From DASUPK01 sp963724665 (GTDB taxonomy: Bacteria; Actinomycetota; Thermoleophilia; Solirubrobacterales; 70-9), in contig CAVRVH010000004.1 of the NCBI GenBank assembly GCA_963724665.1, forward strand, positions 1 to 64,000: 64,000 nt of DNA. The letters run 5' to 3'. This document shows, in pieces, positions 1-8,845 of this stretch. A model generated the notes under the pieces. That model was not told the DNA's origin. It searched no databases and saw only the letters and a list, made by a program, of their open reading frames with translations. The position numbers and the translations under genes are program-made. Numbering within the stretch: position 1 is the stretch's first letter; every line of letters begins with the position of its first letter.

Positions 1-105
1 GGTGACGCCGAGACGCACCCATTTGGACGATGATCGGGCAGCCACCGCCCTACGATAAACGGCCCCCTTGGCCGGGCCTTAAGCGCTGATCCCCCCGGAA
101 TCCGC

Positions 106-842
106 ATGCGAGTCGCCATCCTGACCGACATCCACAGCAACCTGCCGGCGTTCGAGGCCGTGCTCTCGGCGATCGACGAAACGGGAATCGAGCGTCGCTG
201 GTGCCTCGGCGACGTGGTCGGCTACGGCGCGCCCGACGACTGCACCAGGCCGGTGTCGGAGCGCTGCGAGCTCAGCCTGGTCGGAAACCACGACCTGGCG
301 GTGACGGGCGAGATCAGCACGGAGGTCTTCTCGGCCTCCGCCGCGGCCGCGGTCGAGTGGACCCGCGCGAACTCAGATGACTCCACCATCGAGTTCCTCA
401 AGGCTCACAAACCCGAGAAAACCGACACGAGGTCGGGCTCTACCACGCCTCTCCTCGCGATCCCGTCTGGGAATACGTCCTGGCGGTCGACCAGGCGCGC
501 GAGTGCATCGAGGAGCAGGCCTCTCGGGTGAGCTTCATCGGGCACTCCCACGTCGCACTCTGGTTCTCGGACAGCGACGGCCCGCCCGGCGCCGACGGCG
601 GCGGCCAGGCCGAGGACGGCAGGGAGATGGACATCTCGGAGCACCGCTGGCTGCTCAATCCAGGGAGCGTCGGCCAGCCCAGAGACGGCGATCCGCGTGC
701 GGCGTGGCTGGAGCTTGACACCGACGAGTGGAAGGTGACCTACCACCGCGTCCAGTACGACATCGACACAGCGGCGGAGGCGATCAGGGAGGCCGGGCTG
801 CCGAACTGCTCGCCGATCGGCTCTACGTGGGCCAATGTGTCG
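106..842 (+). CDS. YfcE/MJ0936-type metallophosphoesterase, frameshifted twice
   Basis: Calcineurin-like metallophosphoesterase of the small single-domain type. The N-terminus has the metal motif 'ILTDIHSNLPA', then 'CLGDVVGYG' and 'LVGNHDLAV'. The C-terminal half has 'SFIGHSHVALWF' and 'LLNPGSVGQPRDGDPRAAW', but in another reading frame. Around 405-425, next to an AAAA run, the frame slips as if one base were missing; the second frame restores 'VGLYHASPRDPVWEYVL'. A second one-base loss near 803 shifts the usual ending 'LLADRLYVGQ' to a third frame. With both repaired it would be a normal protein of about 245 residues. The exact stop is uncertain. Function of such proteins is a metal-dependent phosphodiesterase or phosphatase; the substrate cannot be told. 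Confidence 0.75.
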
Positions 843-892
843 TCGGAACCACGAGGAATGGCCGTTCAAGCGCCCCGGCTAGTATCGCCGCG

Positions 893-1395
893 ATGCCGAA
901 GATGTTGCGGCCAAAACTGCTTGCCCTCTTCCTGGCGGCCGCCGCCGCCGGCGTACTCGGCTGTGGTGGCTCGAGCAGTCCCGACCCCTCGATCTCAGCG
1001 CAGGATGCGGCCGTGCTGAGCTCCAAGATCGATGAGATCCAGGCCAACGTCCAGGTGGGGAGCTGTCTGGTGGCCGCCGACAAGACCGACGACCTGATCG
1101 CTGACGTCCAGCAGCTCCCGTCCTCGGTGAACTCGGACGTCAAGACCGCCCTCTGAACGGCTCCAACCAGCTCAAGATCCTGCTCTCCGATCCGACTCAA
1201 TGCGCAGGCAGGACGACGACCTCGGAGACGACAACGAGCACGCCCTCGACTACGGAAGCGACCACCACCACTCGCACGCAGCCCACGACGACGACCAAGA
1301 CGCAGACTCAGCCGACGACCACCACTAACACCTCGACCCAGGGCACCACGATCGGTGGCGGCAACTCGGGCGGGGTCGGGCCAGGAGGACTATGA
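893..1395 (+). CDS. Thr-rich lipoprotein upstream of the kinase, frameshifted
   Basis: Predicted secreted lipoprotein. The start 'MPKMLRPKLLALFLAAAAAG' is a signal peptide ending in the lipobox VLGC. A short region with two cysteines and many D/S residues follows. Read directly, the frame stops at 1156, but one frame over the sequence continues sensibly as 'LNGSNQLKILLSDPTQCAG' and then a long Thr-rich tail ending 'GGVGPGGL'. One missing base near 1150 explains this. In the repaired frame the stop TGA at 1393-1395 overlaps the kinase ATG (ATGA), so the two are probably translated together. The Thr/Ser-rich tail resembles a cell-wall-spanning linker. No known domain was recognised. Confidence 0.6.
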
Positions 1396-2582
1396 GCCCG
1401 CGCAGCCCCAAGGGCGAGCTGATCTCCGACCGCTATCGGATCGAGGACCGCCTCGGCTCGGGCGGGATGTCGACCGTCTTCCGGGCGACCGACACGATCC
1501 TCGAGCGCACGGTCGCCGTGAAGATCCTCGCCGAGCACCTCTCGGACGACGACCGCTTCGTGGCGCGTTTCCGCCGCGAGGCGCTGGCGGTCGCGAAGCT
1601 CGTGCACCCCAACATCGTCCAGGTCTACGACACCGGCAATGACGGCGGCCAGTACTACATCGTCATGGAGTATGTCCGCGGCCGGTCAGGCGCACAGCTG
1701 CTCCAGGCCGAGGGCAAGCTCGACCCCGAGACCTCGGTCGAGATCGGCGTCCAGGCGTGCGCCGGCCTCGACTACGCCCACCGCCACGGAATCATCCACC
1801 GCGACGTCAAGCCGGGGAACCTGATGATCATCGGCGGTCCCGCGGGCGGCGGTGACATGACCGTGAAGCTGGCCGACTTCGGCATTGCCCGCGCCACCGA
1901 GCAGAGCCGCATCACGCAGGTCGGCTCCGTCGTCGGGACCGCCGCGTACCTTGCGCCCGAGCAGGCCCGCGGTGACGAGGCCAACCCGTCCTCGGACGTC
2001 TACTCGCTCGGGGTCGTGCTCTACCAGTTCCTCACTGGCCGGCTGCCGTACGAGGGCGCCTCGCTGGCCGAGCTCGCGGTCCGCCAGCAGTCCGAGCAGC
2101 CCCTCAACCCCAGCTCCTACAGCGAGGCCGTCCCGCAGGCGGTTGGGGACGCCGTCCTGGTTGCGCTGGAGTCCGATCCGTCGAGGCGCTTCGCCGCCGC
2201 CGGCGAGCTGGCCGACGCGCTCCGGCGCGGCCTCACCGGCGAGTCTCCCGTCCGCACGGCTCAGACGCGGGTCCTCGGCGGGGATGCGCCCACGGACTCC
2301 ACCCGGCACATGCCCCGCACGCGCACGCAGCGCCAGCGCCGCCCGGTCCAGCCGCGTCAGCGCCAGGCGGCTCCGCCGCCGCGCCGCCGCCGCGCCCCGC
2401 AGATGGCTCGCAACCTGTCGGCCATCATCGCGATCCTGCTGCTGGCCGCCGTCGTCGCCGCGATCGTCGTGCTGGCCTCGGGCGGCGGCGGGAACAAGAT
2501 CAATCTGGACCGGGTCGTGAAGCAGAACGTGAACGACCAGATCGATGCCCTCAAGCAGGTCGTCGACGACAACACGAAGTAG
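1392..2582 (+). CDS. Membrane Ser/Thr protein kinase (PknB-like, no PASTA repeats)
   Basis: Hanks-type kinase of 396 residues. The kinase domain spans about residues 10-270: glycine loop 'LGSGGMSTVFRATD', ATP lysine in 'VAVKIL', catalytic loop 'IIHRDVKPGNLM', metal-binding 'LADFGIA' and 'GTAAYLAPEQARG'. A basic proline-rich linker follows, then one membrane helix (about 340-362) and an outside tail of only about 30 residues. Typical PknB proteins carry PASTA repeats outside; this one has none, so it probably does not sense muropeptides directly. It overlaps the upstream lipoprotein by four bases, which suggests that lipoprotein as a candidate sensory partner (inference). Confidence 0.93.
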   Translation: MSPRSPKGELISDRYRIEDRLGSGGMSTVFRATDTILERTVAVKILAEHLSDDDRFVARFRREALAVAKLVHPNIVQVYDTGNDGGQYYIVMEYVRGRSGAQLLQAEGKLDPETSVEIGVQACAGLDYAHRHGIIHRDVKPGNLMIIGGPAGGGDMTVKLADFGIARATEQSRITQVGSVVGTAAYLAPEQARGDEANPSSDVYSLGVVLYQFLTGRLPYEGASLAELAVRQQSEQPLNPSSYSEAVPQAVGDAVLVALESDPSRRFAAAGELADALRRGLTGESPVRTAQTRVLGGDAPTDSTRHMPRTRTQRQRRPVQPRQRQAAPPPRRRRAPQMARNLSAIIAILLLAAVVAAIVVLASGGGGNKINLDRVVKQNVNDQIDALKQVVDDNTK

Positions 2583-2597
2583 CCGGGACGACGCCCT

Positions 2598-3812
2598 TCA
2601 CCCGTTCGAATCTGGATCCGCCCAAGGGGAAGAACCGCCGAGCACGCGGCGGGCATAGCCCGGGAAGTCGCCCCGCTCGATCGCGCGCCGCACCTCTCGC
2701 ATCAGGGCCTCCATGTAGCTCAGGTTGTGGAGTGTGAGCAGGCGGGTGCCAGTCAGGTCCTTGTTGCGAGCGAGGTAGTGCAGGTAGGCACGGGTGTGCC
2801 GCGTGCACGCCTCGCATGGACAGCCCTCAACGACCGGCGAATCGTCGCCGGCGTAGGAAGCCTTTGTCAGATCGATGCGGAACCGGCCCGCCGGGTTGGG
2901 CGCCAGCGCCGTCCCGTGCCTGGCGAGGCGGGTCGGGATCGCACAGTCGAACAGGTCGATGCCCAGACCGATCCCGACCAGCAGGTCGTCGATCTCGCCG
3001 ATGCCGAGCAGATGGCGCGGCGCCTCCTCGGGGAGGAGCGGCGCCGTGAAGCCGAGCACGCCGTGCATCTCCTCCTTCTCCCTCCCCAGCGTGCCACCGA
3101 TCGCGATCCCGTCGATCCCGGCCGCCGCCGTCATCTCAGCCGACTTCCGGCGCAGGTCCTCGTGAACACCGCCCTGGACGATCCCGAACACCGCCTGGTC
3201 GGCCGGGCCCTCCCGCGAATGCCAATCCAGGCAGCGGTCGAGCCAGCGGTGCGTTCGCTCGGTCGAGCGGGCGGTGTAGTCGCGGTCGGCGTGGGCAGGG
3301 GTGCACTCGTCGAAGGTGAGGGCGATGTCCGATCCGAGGGCCGCTTGGATGCCCATCGACTGCTCAGGGCCGAGGAAGCGGTTGGAGCCGTCGAGCAGCG
3401 ACCGGAACGCCACCCCCTCTTCTGAGATCTCCACCTGAGCACCCCCGCCGGTGTTGCCGCGCCGCCCCTTGATCTCGTCCGCCACCCCGCCGTGAGCTAG
3501 CGAGAAGACCTGAAAGCCGCCCGAGTCGGTGATGATCGGCCGCTCCCAGCCCATGAAGCGGTTCAGCCCGCCGCGCTCGGCGATCAGCTCCTCTCCCGGG
3601 GAGAGGTGGAGATGGAAGGTGTTGCCGAGCACCATCTCGTAGCCGAGCCCGGCCACCTCCTGAGAAGAGAGCCCGCGGACGCTGCCCTTGGTCGCCAGCG
3701 GGATGAATGCCGGCGTCTCCACGGGCCCGTGCGCGAGATGCATCACGCCCACGCGCGCATCGCCATCGCGGGCCTGGATCTCGAACCTGAGCCTGGCCGG
3801 GTCCTGTCTCAC
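2598..3812 (-). CDS. tgt: tRNA-guanine transglycosylase
   Basis: Exchanges guanine at the wobble position of GUN-anticodon tRNAs in queuosine synthesis. It has 404 residues, slightly long for the bacterial family. Signature segments are 'DSGGFQVFSLA', 'GIVQGGVHEDLRRKSAEM', 'AIGGTLGREKEEM', and the zinc site 'CPCEACTRHTRAYLHYL' followed by the conserved 'LLTLHNL'. It is the last gene of the minus-strand glycolytic cluster, nine bases after gpmI. It meets the kinase gene tail to tail across only 15 bases. Confidence 0.96.
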   Translation of the reverse strand: MRQDPARLRFEIQARDGDARVGVMHLAHGPVETPAFIPLATKGSVRGLSSQEVAGLGYEMVLGNTFHLHLSPGEELIAERGGLNRFMGWERPIITDSGGFQVFSLAHGGVADEIKGRRGNTGGGAQVEISEEGVAFRSLLDGSNRFLGPEQSMGIQAALGSDIALTFDECTPAHADRDYTARSTERTHRWLDRCLDWHSREGPADQAVFGIVQGGVHEDLRRKSAEMTAAAGIDGIAIGGTLGREKEEMHGVLGFTAPLLPEEAPRHLLGIGEIDDLLVGIGLGIDLFDCAIPTRLARHGTALAPNPAGRFRIDLTKASYAGDDSPVVEGCPCEACTRHTRAYLHYLARNKDLTGTRLLTLHNLSYMEALMREVRRAIERGDFPGYARRVLGGSSPWADPDSNG

Positions 3813-3821
3813 CGGCCAAGC

Positions 3822-5363
3822 CTAGGAGGAGCGCAGGCTCTTCCCCGTCATCGCCTCCGGCTGGGAGATGCCCAACAGGTCGAGTGCCGTCGGCGCGACG
3901 TCGGCGAGGATTCCGCCGTCCCGGAGCTGGATTCCCTCTGCGGTGACGATCGCGGGGACGGGATTGGTCGAATGCGCCGTGTTCGGTGAGCCGTCGGGCT
4001 CCAGCATCTGCTCGCAGTTGCCGTGGTCGGCGGTGATGATCAGCGCGCCGCCGCCCTCATGGACCGCGGAGACGACCTCCGCGAGGCGGCGGTCGACCTC
4101 CTCGACGGCCGCGACCGCGGCGGGAATCACGCCGGTGTGGCCGACCATGTCCGGGTTGGCGAAGTTGATGATCCCGAAGCGGTAGCCGCCCTCGCGCCAG
4201 TGCCCGGTGAACAGCTCCGCAGCGCCGGCCGCGCTCATCTCGGGCTTGTGGTCATAGGTCGGGACGTCCCGCGGCGACTCCGCGAGGTATTGCTCCTCCC
4301 CGGGCAGCTCTCCCTCCTTGCCTCCGTCGAAGAAGTAGGTGACGTGCGCGTACTTCTCCGTCTCGGCCACGTGCAGCTGGCGGTCGCCCAGCTCGGAGAT
4401 CACCTCGGCGAGGGTGGTCGCGGGTTCCTTGGGTGGGAATGCCACCGGATAGGGCCAGCCGTGGTGGTACTCGGTCATCGTCGTCACCTCGAAGGCGCCG
4501 GAGCCGCCGCGGTCGAACTCGTCGAAGTCCGGCTCGCCCAGCGCGCGCGTCAGCTGGCGGGCCCGGTCGGGCCGGAAGTTGATGAAGATGAACGGCTCGT
4601 CGGCCTCGGCGCCGTCGTAGTCTCCGATCACGGTCGGCTCGATGAACTCGTCGGTGACGTCCTGCTCGTAGGAGGCCTTGATGGCCCCCACGGCGGTCTC
4701 CGCACGCGGCGCCTGGGCGTGCACGATCGCGTCGTAGCCCTTCTTCGTCCGATCCCAACGTCGGTCGCGGTCCATGGCCCAGTAGCGGCCGCCTACCGAG
4801 CCGATGCGGCCGGTGCGCCTGAGCCAGCGCTCGACCTCCTCGACGTAGCCGGCGCCGTTGTGCGGCAGCGTGTCCCGGCCATCGGTGAGGGCATGGATGA
4901 CGAGGTCGGTGACGCCCTCCTCTCCAGCCAACTCGATGATGGCCTCGATGTGCTCCCAGCCGGAGTGGACGCCGCCGTCGGAGACCAGGCCGACCGCGTG
5001 CAAGCGGCCACGGCGCGACTCACGCGCGGAGCCGCAGGCGGCGCGGAGCGCCGGGTTCTCGAAGAAGCTTCCGTCGGCGATCGAGTCGTCGATCCGGGCC
5101 AGGTCCTGCTTGACGACCGCGCCGGCGCCCAGGTTGAGGTGGCCGACCTCGGAATTGCCCATCTGGCCGTCAGGCAACCCGACGTCGAGTCCGGAGGTCG
5201 AGAGGGTCGTGTGCGGGCAGGAGGACCAGAGCTCGTCGAAGATCGGCGTGTTGGCCAGGGAGACGGCGTTCCCGGGGCCGTCCGGCGCCAGACCGAAGCC
5301 GTCGAGGATCACCAGCGCGAGCGAGGGCACTGGCAGGCTCGCCGGACCGGGCGGCAGGGGCAT
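3822..5363 (-). CDS. gpmI: 2,3-bisphosphoglycerate-independent phosphoglycerate mutase
   Basis: Interconverts 3- and 2-phosphoglycerate with a phosphoserine intermediate and two Mn ions. The 513 residues match the family length. The N-terminus has metal motif 'LVILDGFGLAP', then 'PDGQMGNSEVGHLNLGAG' with the catalytic Ser. The C-terminal alkaline-phosphatase fold has 'NFANPDMVGHTG', 'ITADHGNCEQM' and 'AHSTNPVPAIV'. Its ATG overlaps the tpiA stop (TGATG), as expected in a tightly coupled gap-pgk-tpiA-gpmI operon. Confidence 0.96.
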   Translation of the reverse strand: MPLPPGPASLPVPSLALVILDGFGLAPDGPGNAVSLANTPIFDELWSSCPHTTLSTSGLDVGLPDGQMGNSEVGHLNLGAGAVVKQDLARIDDSIADGSFFENPALRAACGSARESRRGRLHAVGLVSDGGVHSGWEHIEAIIELAGEEGVTDLVIHALTDGRDTLPHNGAGYVEEVERWLRRTGRIGSVGGRYWAMDRDRRWDRTKKGYDAIVHAQAPRAETAVGAIKASYEQDVTDEFIEPTVIGDYDGAEADEPFIFINFRPDRARQLTRALGEPDFDEFDRGGSGAFEVTTMTEYHHGWPYPVAFPPKEPATTLAEVISELGDRQLHVAETEKYAHVTYFFDGGKEGELPGEEQYLAESPRDVPTYDHKPEMSAAGAAELFTGHWREGGYRFGIINFANPDMVGHTGVIPAAVAAVEEVDRRLAEVVSAVHEGGGALIITADHGNCEQMLEPDGSPNTAHSTNPVPAIVTAEGIQLRDGGILADVAPTALDLLGISQPEAMTGKSLRSS

Positions 5364-6118
5364 CAGGCGGCCGCTTCCACGATGGCGGAGAAGTCGCCCG
5401 GATCAAGGCTGGCTCCCCCGACGAGCGCGCCGTCCACGTCCGGCAGCGCGATCAGCTCGGCGGCATTGCCGGGCTTAACCGAGCCGCCGTAGAGGACCCG
5501 GATCGCTGCGGCGGCATCGCCGGAGCGCGATTCGACCAGGCCGCGGATCAGCGCGCAGGCGTCTTGGGCCTGCTCGGGAGTCGCAGTGCGGCCCGTGCCG
5601 ATCGCCCAGATCGGCTCGTAGGCGATGACGACCTCCCCGAGGCGGTCATCGGGCACGTCAGACAGGTCGGCCTCGATCTGGCGGGTGAGCACACCCTCGG
5701 TCTCGTCGGCGTCCCGCTGGGACTCGTTTTCGCCAACGCACAGGATCGGCTCGAGGCCCGCCCGCAAAGCCACCGGCACCTTGCGAGCCAGTGCCTCGTC
5801 GCTCTCCCCGAAGAACTGGCGGCGCTCGGAGTGGCCGAGGATGACGCCGTCGACGCCGAGCTCCAGCAGCATCGGAGCGGAGACCTCCCCGGTGAACGCT
5901 CCCTCGGGCTCCTCATGCATGTTCTGGGCGGCGACCCGGACGCGGCTCTGCGTGCAGTGCTCGACCGCGGTCTTCAGGGAGGGATAGCTGGGGCAGATGA
6001 CCACCTCTGGACCCGAGTCAGGCGCTCGGGGCAGGAAGTCGGCGAGGAAGCGCTCGGTCTCCTCGATCGTCTTGTGCATCTTCCAATTGGCCGCCAGGAG
6101 GGGCGTGCGGTCAGGCAT
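5363..6118 (-). CDS. tpiA: Triose-phosphate isomerase
   Basis: Interconverts dihydroxyacetone phosphate and glyceraldehyde 3-phosphate. It has 251 residues, the usual length. Visible are 'LAANWKMHK' (catalytic Lys), 'VILGHSERRQFFG' (catalytic His), 'VIAYEPIWAIGTG' (catalytic Glu and the flexible loop) and the phosphate-binding 'VLYGGSVKPGNAAEL'. It overlaps pgk by eight bases upstream and gpmI by one base downstream. Confidence 0.97.
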   Translation of the reverse strand: MPDRTPLLAANWKMHKTIEETERFLADFLPRAPDSGPEVVICPSYPSLKTAVEHCTQSRVRVAAQNMHEEPEGAFTGEVSAPMLLELGVDGVILGHSERRQFFGESDEALARKVPVALRAGLEPILCVGENESQRDADETEGVLTRQIEADLSDVPDDRLGEVVIAYEPIWAIGTGRTATPEQAQDACALIRGLVESRSGDAAAAIRVLYGGSVKPGNAAELIALPDVDGALVGGASLDPGDFSAIVEAAA

Positions 6119-7316
6119 CTTGGAGCGCCTCGACTCCTGGGAGCTCGCGTCCCTCCATCAGCTCGAGCGAGGCGCCGCCCCCGGTCGAGATCCAATCGAC
6201 GGAATCGGCCAGGCCGAATTTATGCAGCGCGGCCACCGAGTCGCCGCCCCCAACCACCGTGTGGCCCGGAGCCGCGGCGACCGCCTCGGCGACTGCGCGG
6301 GTGCCGGCGTCGAACGGCGGGACCTCGAACGCGCCCATCGGCCCGTTCCAGAAGACGGTCCCGGCCCTCGCGATCCGCTTCGAGAAGTTGGCCGTCGTGT
6401 TGGTCCCGATGTCAAGGCCCATCCAGCCCTCGGGCACGTCCACTCCGTTCAGCTCACGCGTCTCGGTGCCGGCGTCGAGCGCCTTGCCGAGGACGAGGTC
6501 CTCCGGCAGCTCGAGGATCGTGTCGCTCTTCTCAGCTTCGGCGAGCACGCGCTTCGCCGCCTCGACGCCCTCGTCCTCGACCAGCGAGTTGCCCGTGTCC
6601 CGTCCCTCTGCCTTGAAGAAGCTGAAGCACATCGCCCCGCCGATCAGGATCTCCTCGGCGAAGCCCAGGAAGCGATCGATCACGCCGAGCTTGTCGGTGA
6701 CCTTCGCGCCGCCGAGGAGGATGATCAGCGGGCGCTTTGGGTCGTCGCGAACCGCGGTGAGCTGGTCCAGCTCCTGCTCGAGGAGCAGGCCGGCGAAGCC
6801 GGGCAGAAGGCGCGCAACCCCCTCGGTCGTCGCGTGGGCGCGGTGGGCCGTTCCGAAGGCATCGTTGACGTAGACGTCGGCGAGCCCGGCGAGCCCCTCG
6901 GCCAGCGCGGGGTCGTTCTTGGTTTCCCCGTCCTCGAAGCGGCTGTTCTCGAGCAGCAGGATCTCACCGGGCTCGAGCCCATCGGCCATCCTCATGACCT
7001 CGTCGCCCACGACGGCCGGCGCCAGCTTCACCGGCGCGTCGATCAGCTCGCCCAGCCGCTTGGCCACCGGCGCCATAGAGAGGCTTGGGTCCGGGCCCTT
7101 GGGCCGGCCCAGATGCGAGACCAGGACGATGCTCGCCCCGCGCTCCAGAAGCAGCTCGATGGTCGGGAGCGAGGCGCGGATCCGGCTGTCGTCCGCGACC
7201 TCTCCGTTCTCAAGCGGAACGTTCAGGTCCGCGCGCAGAAGAACGCGCTTGCCCTCGACGTCGGCATCCCGGACGCTCGCCTTGGTGAGCGAGCGAGACG
7301 CGGATGTGTCAGGCAC
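6111..7316 (-). CDS. pgk: Phosphoglycerate kinase
   Basis: Makes ATP from 1,3-bisphosphoglycerate and ADP. The open frame runs far into gap, but homology begins at 'VRDADVEGKRVLLRADLNVP'. I place the start at the GTG at 7314-7316, which overlaps the gap stop by eight bases and gives 401 residues, normal for PGK. Motifs seen: 'VLVSHLGRPKGP', 'GGAKVTDKLGVIDRF', 'FWNGPMGAFEVPPF' and nucleotide-binding 'VVGGGDSVAAL'. No other start codon lies between the homology and that GTG. Confidence 0.93.
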   Translation of the reverse strand: MPDTSASRSLTKASVRDADVEGKRVLLRADLNVPLENGEVADDSRIRASLPTIELLLERGASIVLVSHLGRPKGPDPSLSMAPVAKRLGELIDAPVKLAPAVVGDEVMRMADGLEPGEILLLENSRFEDGETKNDPALAEGLAGLADVYVNDAFGTAHRAHATTEGVARLLPGFAGLLLEQELDQLTAVRDDPKRPLIILLGGAKVTDKLGVIDRFLGFAEEILIGGAMCFSFFKAEGRDTGNSLVEDEGVEAAKRVLAEAEKSDTILELPEDLVLGKALDAGTETRELNGVDVPEGWMGLDIGTNTTANFSKRIARAGTVFWNGPMGAFEVPPFDAGTRAVAEAVAAAPGHTVVGGGDSVAALHKFGLADSVDWISTGGGASLELMEGRELPGVEALQDA

Positions 7317-8328
7317 CGACCGTCGCCGGCTGCAGCACCTTCTCCGCCAGATCGACGCAGCGGTTGGCGTAGCCCCACTCGTTGTCGTACCAGGAGAGGA
7401 GCTTGACGAAGGTTCCGTCGACCACCTTGGTCTGCTCGGAGTCGAAGACGGAGGAGTGCGGATCGGTGACGATGTCAGTGGAGACGATCGGGTCCTCCGT
7501 GTACTTGAGGATCCCCTTGAAGGGGCCCGACGCGGCGTCCTCCACCGCCGCGTTGATCTCCTCCTCACTGGTCTCCTTCGAGACGTCACAGGTCAGATCG
7601 ACCAGGGATCCGGTGATCACGGGGGCGCGCACCGAGATGCCGCTGAGCTTGCCCTGCAGATCCGGCAGGACCAGGCCGACCGCCTTGGCGGCGCCGGTAC
7701 TGGTCGGGATCAGGTTGACGGCGGCGGCGCGCGCACGGCGCATGTCCTTGTGGGGCATGTCCTGCAGTCGCTGGTCGGCCGTGTAGGCGTGGATGGTCGT
7801 CATCAGCCCGCGCTCGATGCCAACCGTGTCGTGGAGGACCTTCGCCACCGGCGCCAGGCAGTTGGTGGTGCAGGAGGCGTTGGAGATGATGTTGTGCTTC
7901 TCGGGGTCATAGGAGTCGAAGTTCACGCCCAGCACGACGGTGATGTCCGGGTCGGTCGCCGGCGCGGAGATGATCACCTTCTTCGCGCCCGCCTCCAGAT
8001 GCTTCTCGGCGCCCTCGCGCTTCGTGAACAGGCCGGTCGACTCGATCACGACCTCGACGCCGAGATCGCCCCAAGGAAGGGCGGCGGGGTCCTTCTCGTT
8101 GAGGATCCGCAGCTCCTTGCCGTCGACCCGGATGCCGTCGCCGGTCACCTCCACCTCGCCGGGAAAGCGGCCGAGGATCGAGTCGTACTTGAGCAGGTAG
8201 GCGATCAGCTCGTTGTCGATCAGGTCGTTGACCGCGACGAACTCGAGATCGGACCCCGCCTCATAGGCCGCGCGGAAGAGGTTCCGCCCGATGCGCCCGA
8301 AGCCGTTGATGCCCACCTTGACTGCCAT
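7309..8328 (-). CDS. gap: Glyceraldehyde-3-phosphate dehydrogenase, glycolytic copy
   Basis: NAD-dependent GAPDH of 339 residues. The N-terminal Rossmann motif is 'VGINGFGRIGRNLFRAAYE'. The active-site Cys is in 'SNASCTTNCLAPVAKVLHD', and the C-terminus has 'WYDNEWGYANRCVDL'. An AGGAGG ribosome site sits just before the ATG. It is the first gene of gap-pgk-tpiA-gpmI-tgt. A GATAAT-like -10 box is visible about 40 bases upstream on the minus strand, without a clear -35. A second GAPDH in the arsenic island at 38.6 kb is a different paralogue. Confidence 0.97.
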   Translation of the reverse strand: MAVKVGINGFGRIGRNLFRAAYEAGSDLEFVAVNDLIDNELIAYLLKYDSILGRFPGEVEVTGDGIRVDGKELRILNEKDPAALPWGDLGVEVVIESTGLFTKREGAEKHLEAGAKKVIISAPATDPDITVVLGVNFDSYDPEKHNIISNASCTTNCLAPVAKVLHDTVGIERGLMTTIHAYTADQRLQDMPHKDMRRARAAAVNLIPTSTGAAKAVGLVLPDLQGKLSGISVRAPVITGSLVDLTCDVSKETSEEEINAAVEDAASGPFKGILKYTEDPIVSTDIVTDPHSSVFDSEQTKVVDGTFVKLLSWYDNEWGYANRCVDLAEKVLQPATVGA

Positions 8329-8413
8329 TTGAAGTCCTCCTAAACGGGGTTTGCTCTACTCAAATTATCGAGCCGCGGGTCGCCCCGTCCCCGTGTGGAC
8401 CACGGAGATCCGT

Positions 8414-8779
8414 TCAGCGATCGTGCGCCACGCAGACCTCGACCAGGTAGCCGTCGGGATCGGTGAGGCGACAGCAGTAGGTGCCCGGGCCGAACGAGGC
8501 CGCGCTGCCGGGCTCCGCCACCGGGTCTCCCCCATTCGCGGAGCCGGATTCGAAGGAGGCCTTGACTGCCGGGATGCTCTTCGCGGGGAACGAGATCAGC
8601 CCGTATCCGGGCCGCTGGGTGTCGGATAGCTCGATGAAGAACTCGGCCTTGATCAGCCCCCAGCTCACCGAGTTCGCGGGCGCCTCCTGGCGGCGCCAGC
8701 CCAGCGGAGCCAGGATCGAGTCATAGAACGCACCACTGCGTTCGAGGTCGGACACTTTTACGGCTGCGTAGTTGAGCAT
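8414..8779 (-). CDS. VOC (glyoxalase/bleomycin-resistance) family protein
   Basis: Single-domain vicinal-oxygen-chelate protein of 121 residues. The N-terminal beta-alpha-beta unit starts 'MLNYAAVKVSDLERSGAFYD'; the C-terminus has 'GTYCCRLTDPDGYLVEVCV', the usual last strand with a Glu metal ligand. Members are metal enzymes or small-molecule binding proteins; the substrate is not predictable. It stands between the glycolytic operon and the ABC exporter genes. Confidence 0.85.
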   Translation of the reverse strand: MLNYAAVKVSDLERSGAFYDSILAPLGWRRQEAPANSVSWGLIKAEFFIELSDTQRPGYGLISFPAKSIPAVKASFESGSANGGDPVAEPGSAASFGPGTYCCRLTDPDGYLVEVCVAHDR

Positions 8780-8845
8780 CTGAGTGCGGCGGACAGACGA
8801 GACGGTCCCTGCCGATTCACATTACACGGGAGAGGACGACCGGCG

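Noticed and set aside
4023..5492. Long plus-strand frame opposite gpmI and tpiA
   Set aside because: Antisense frame of GC-rich genes with third-position bias; no domain resemblance.
7317..7589. N-terminal extension of pgk to 7589
   Set aside because: It is Arg-rich antisense of gap and has no PGK homology; the GTG at 7316 gives a normal length.
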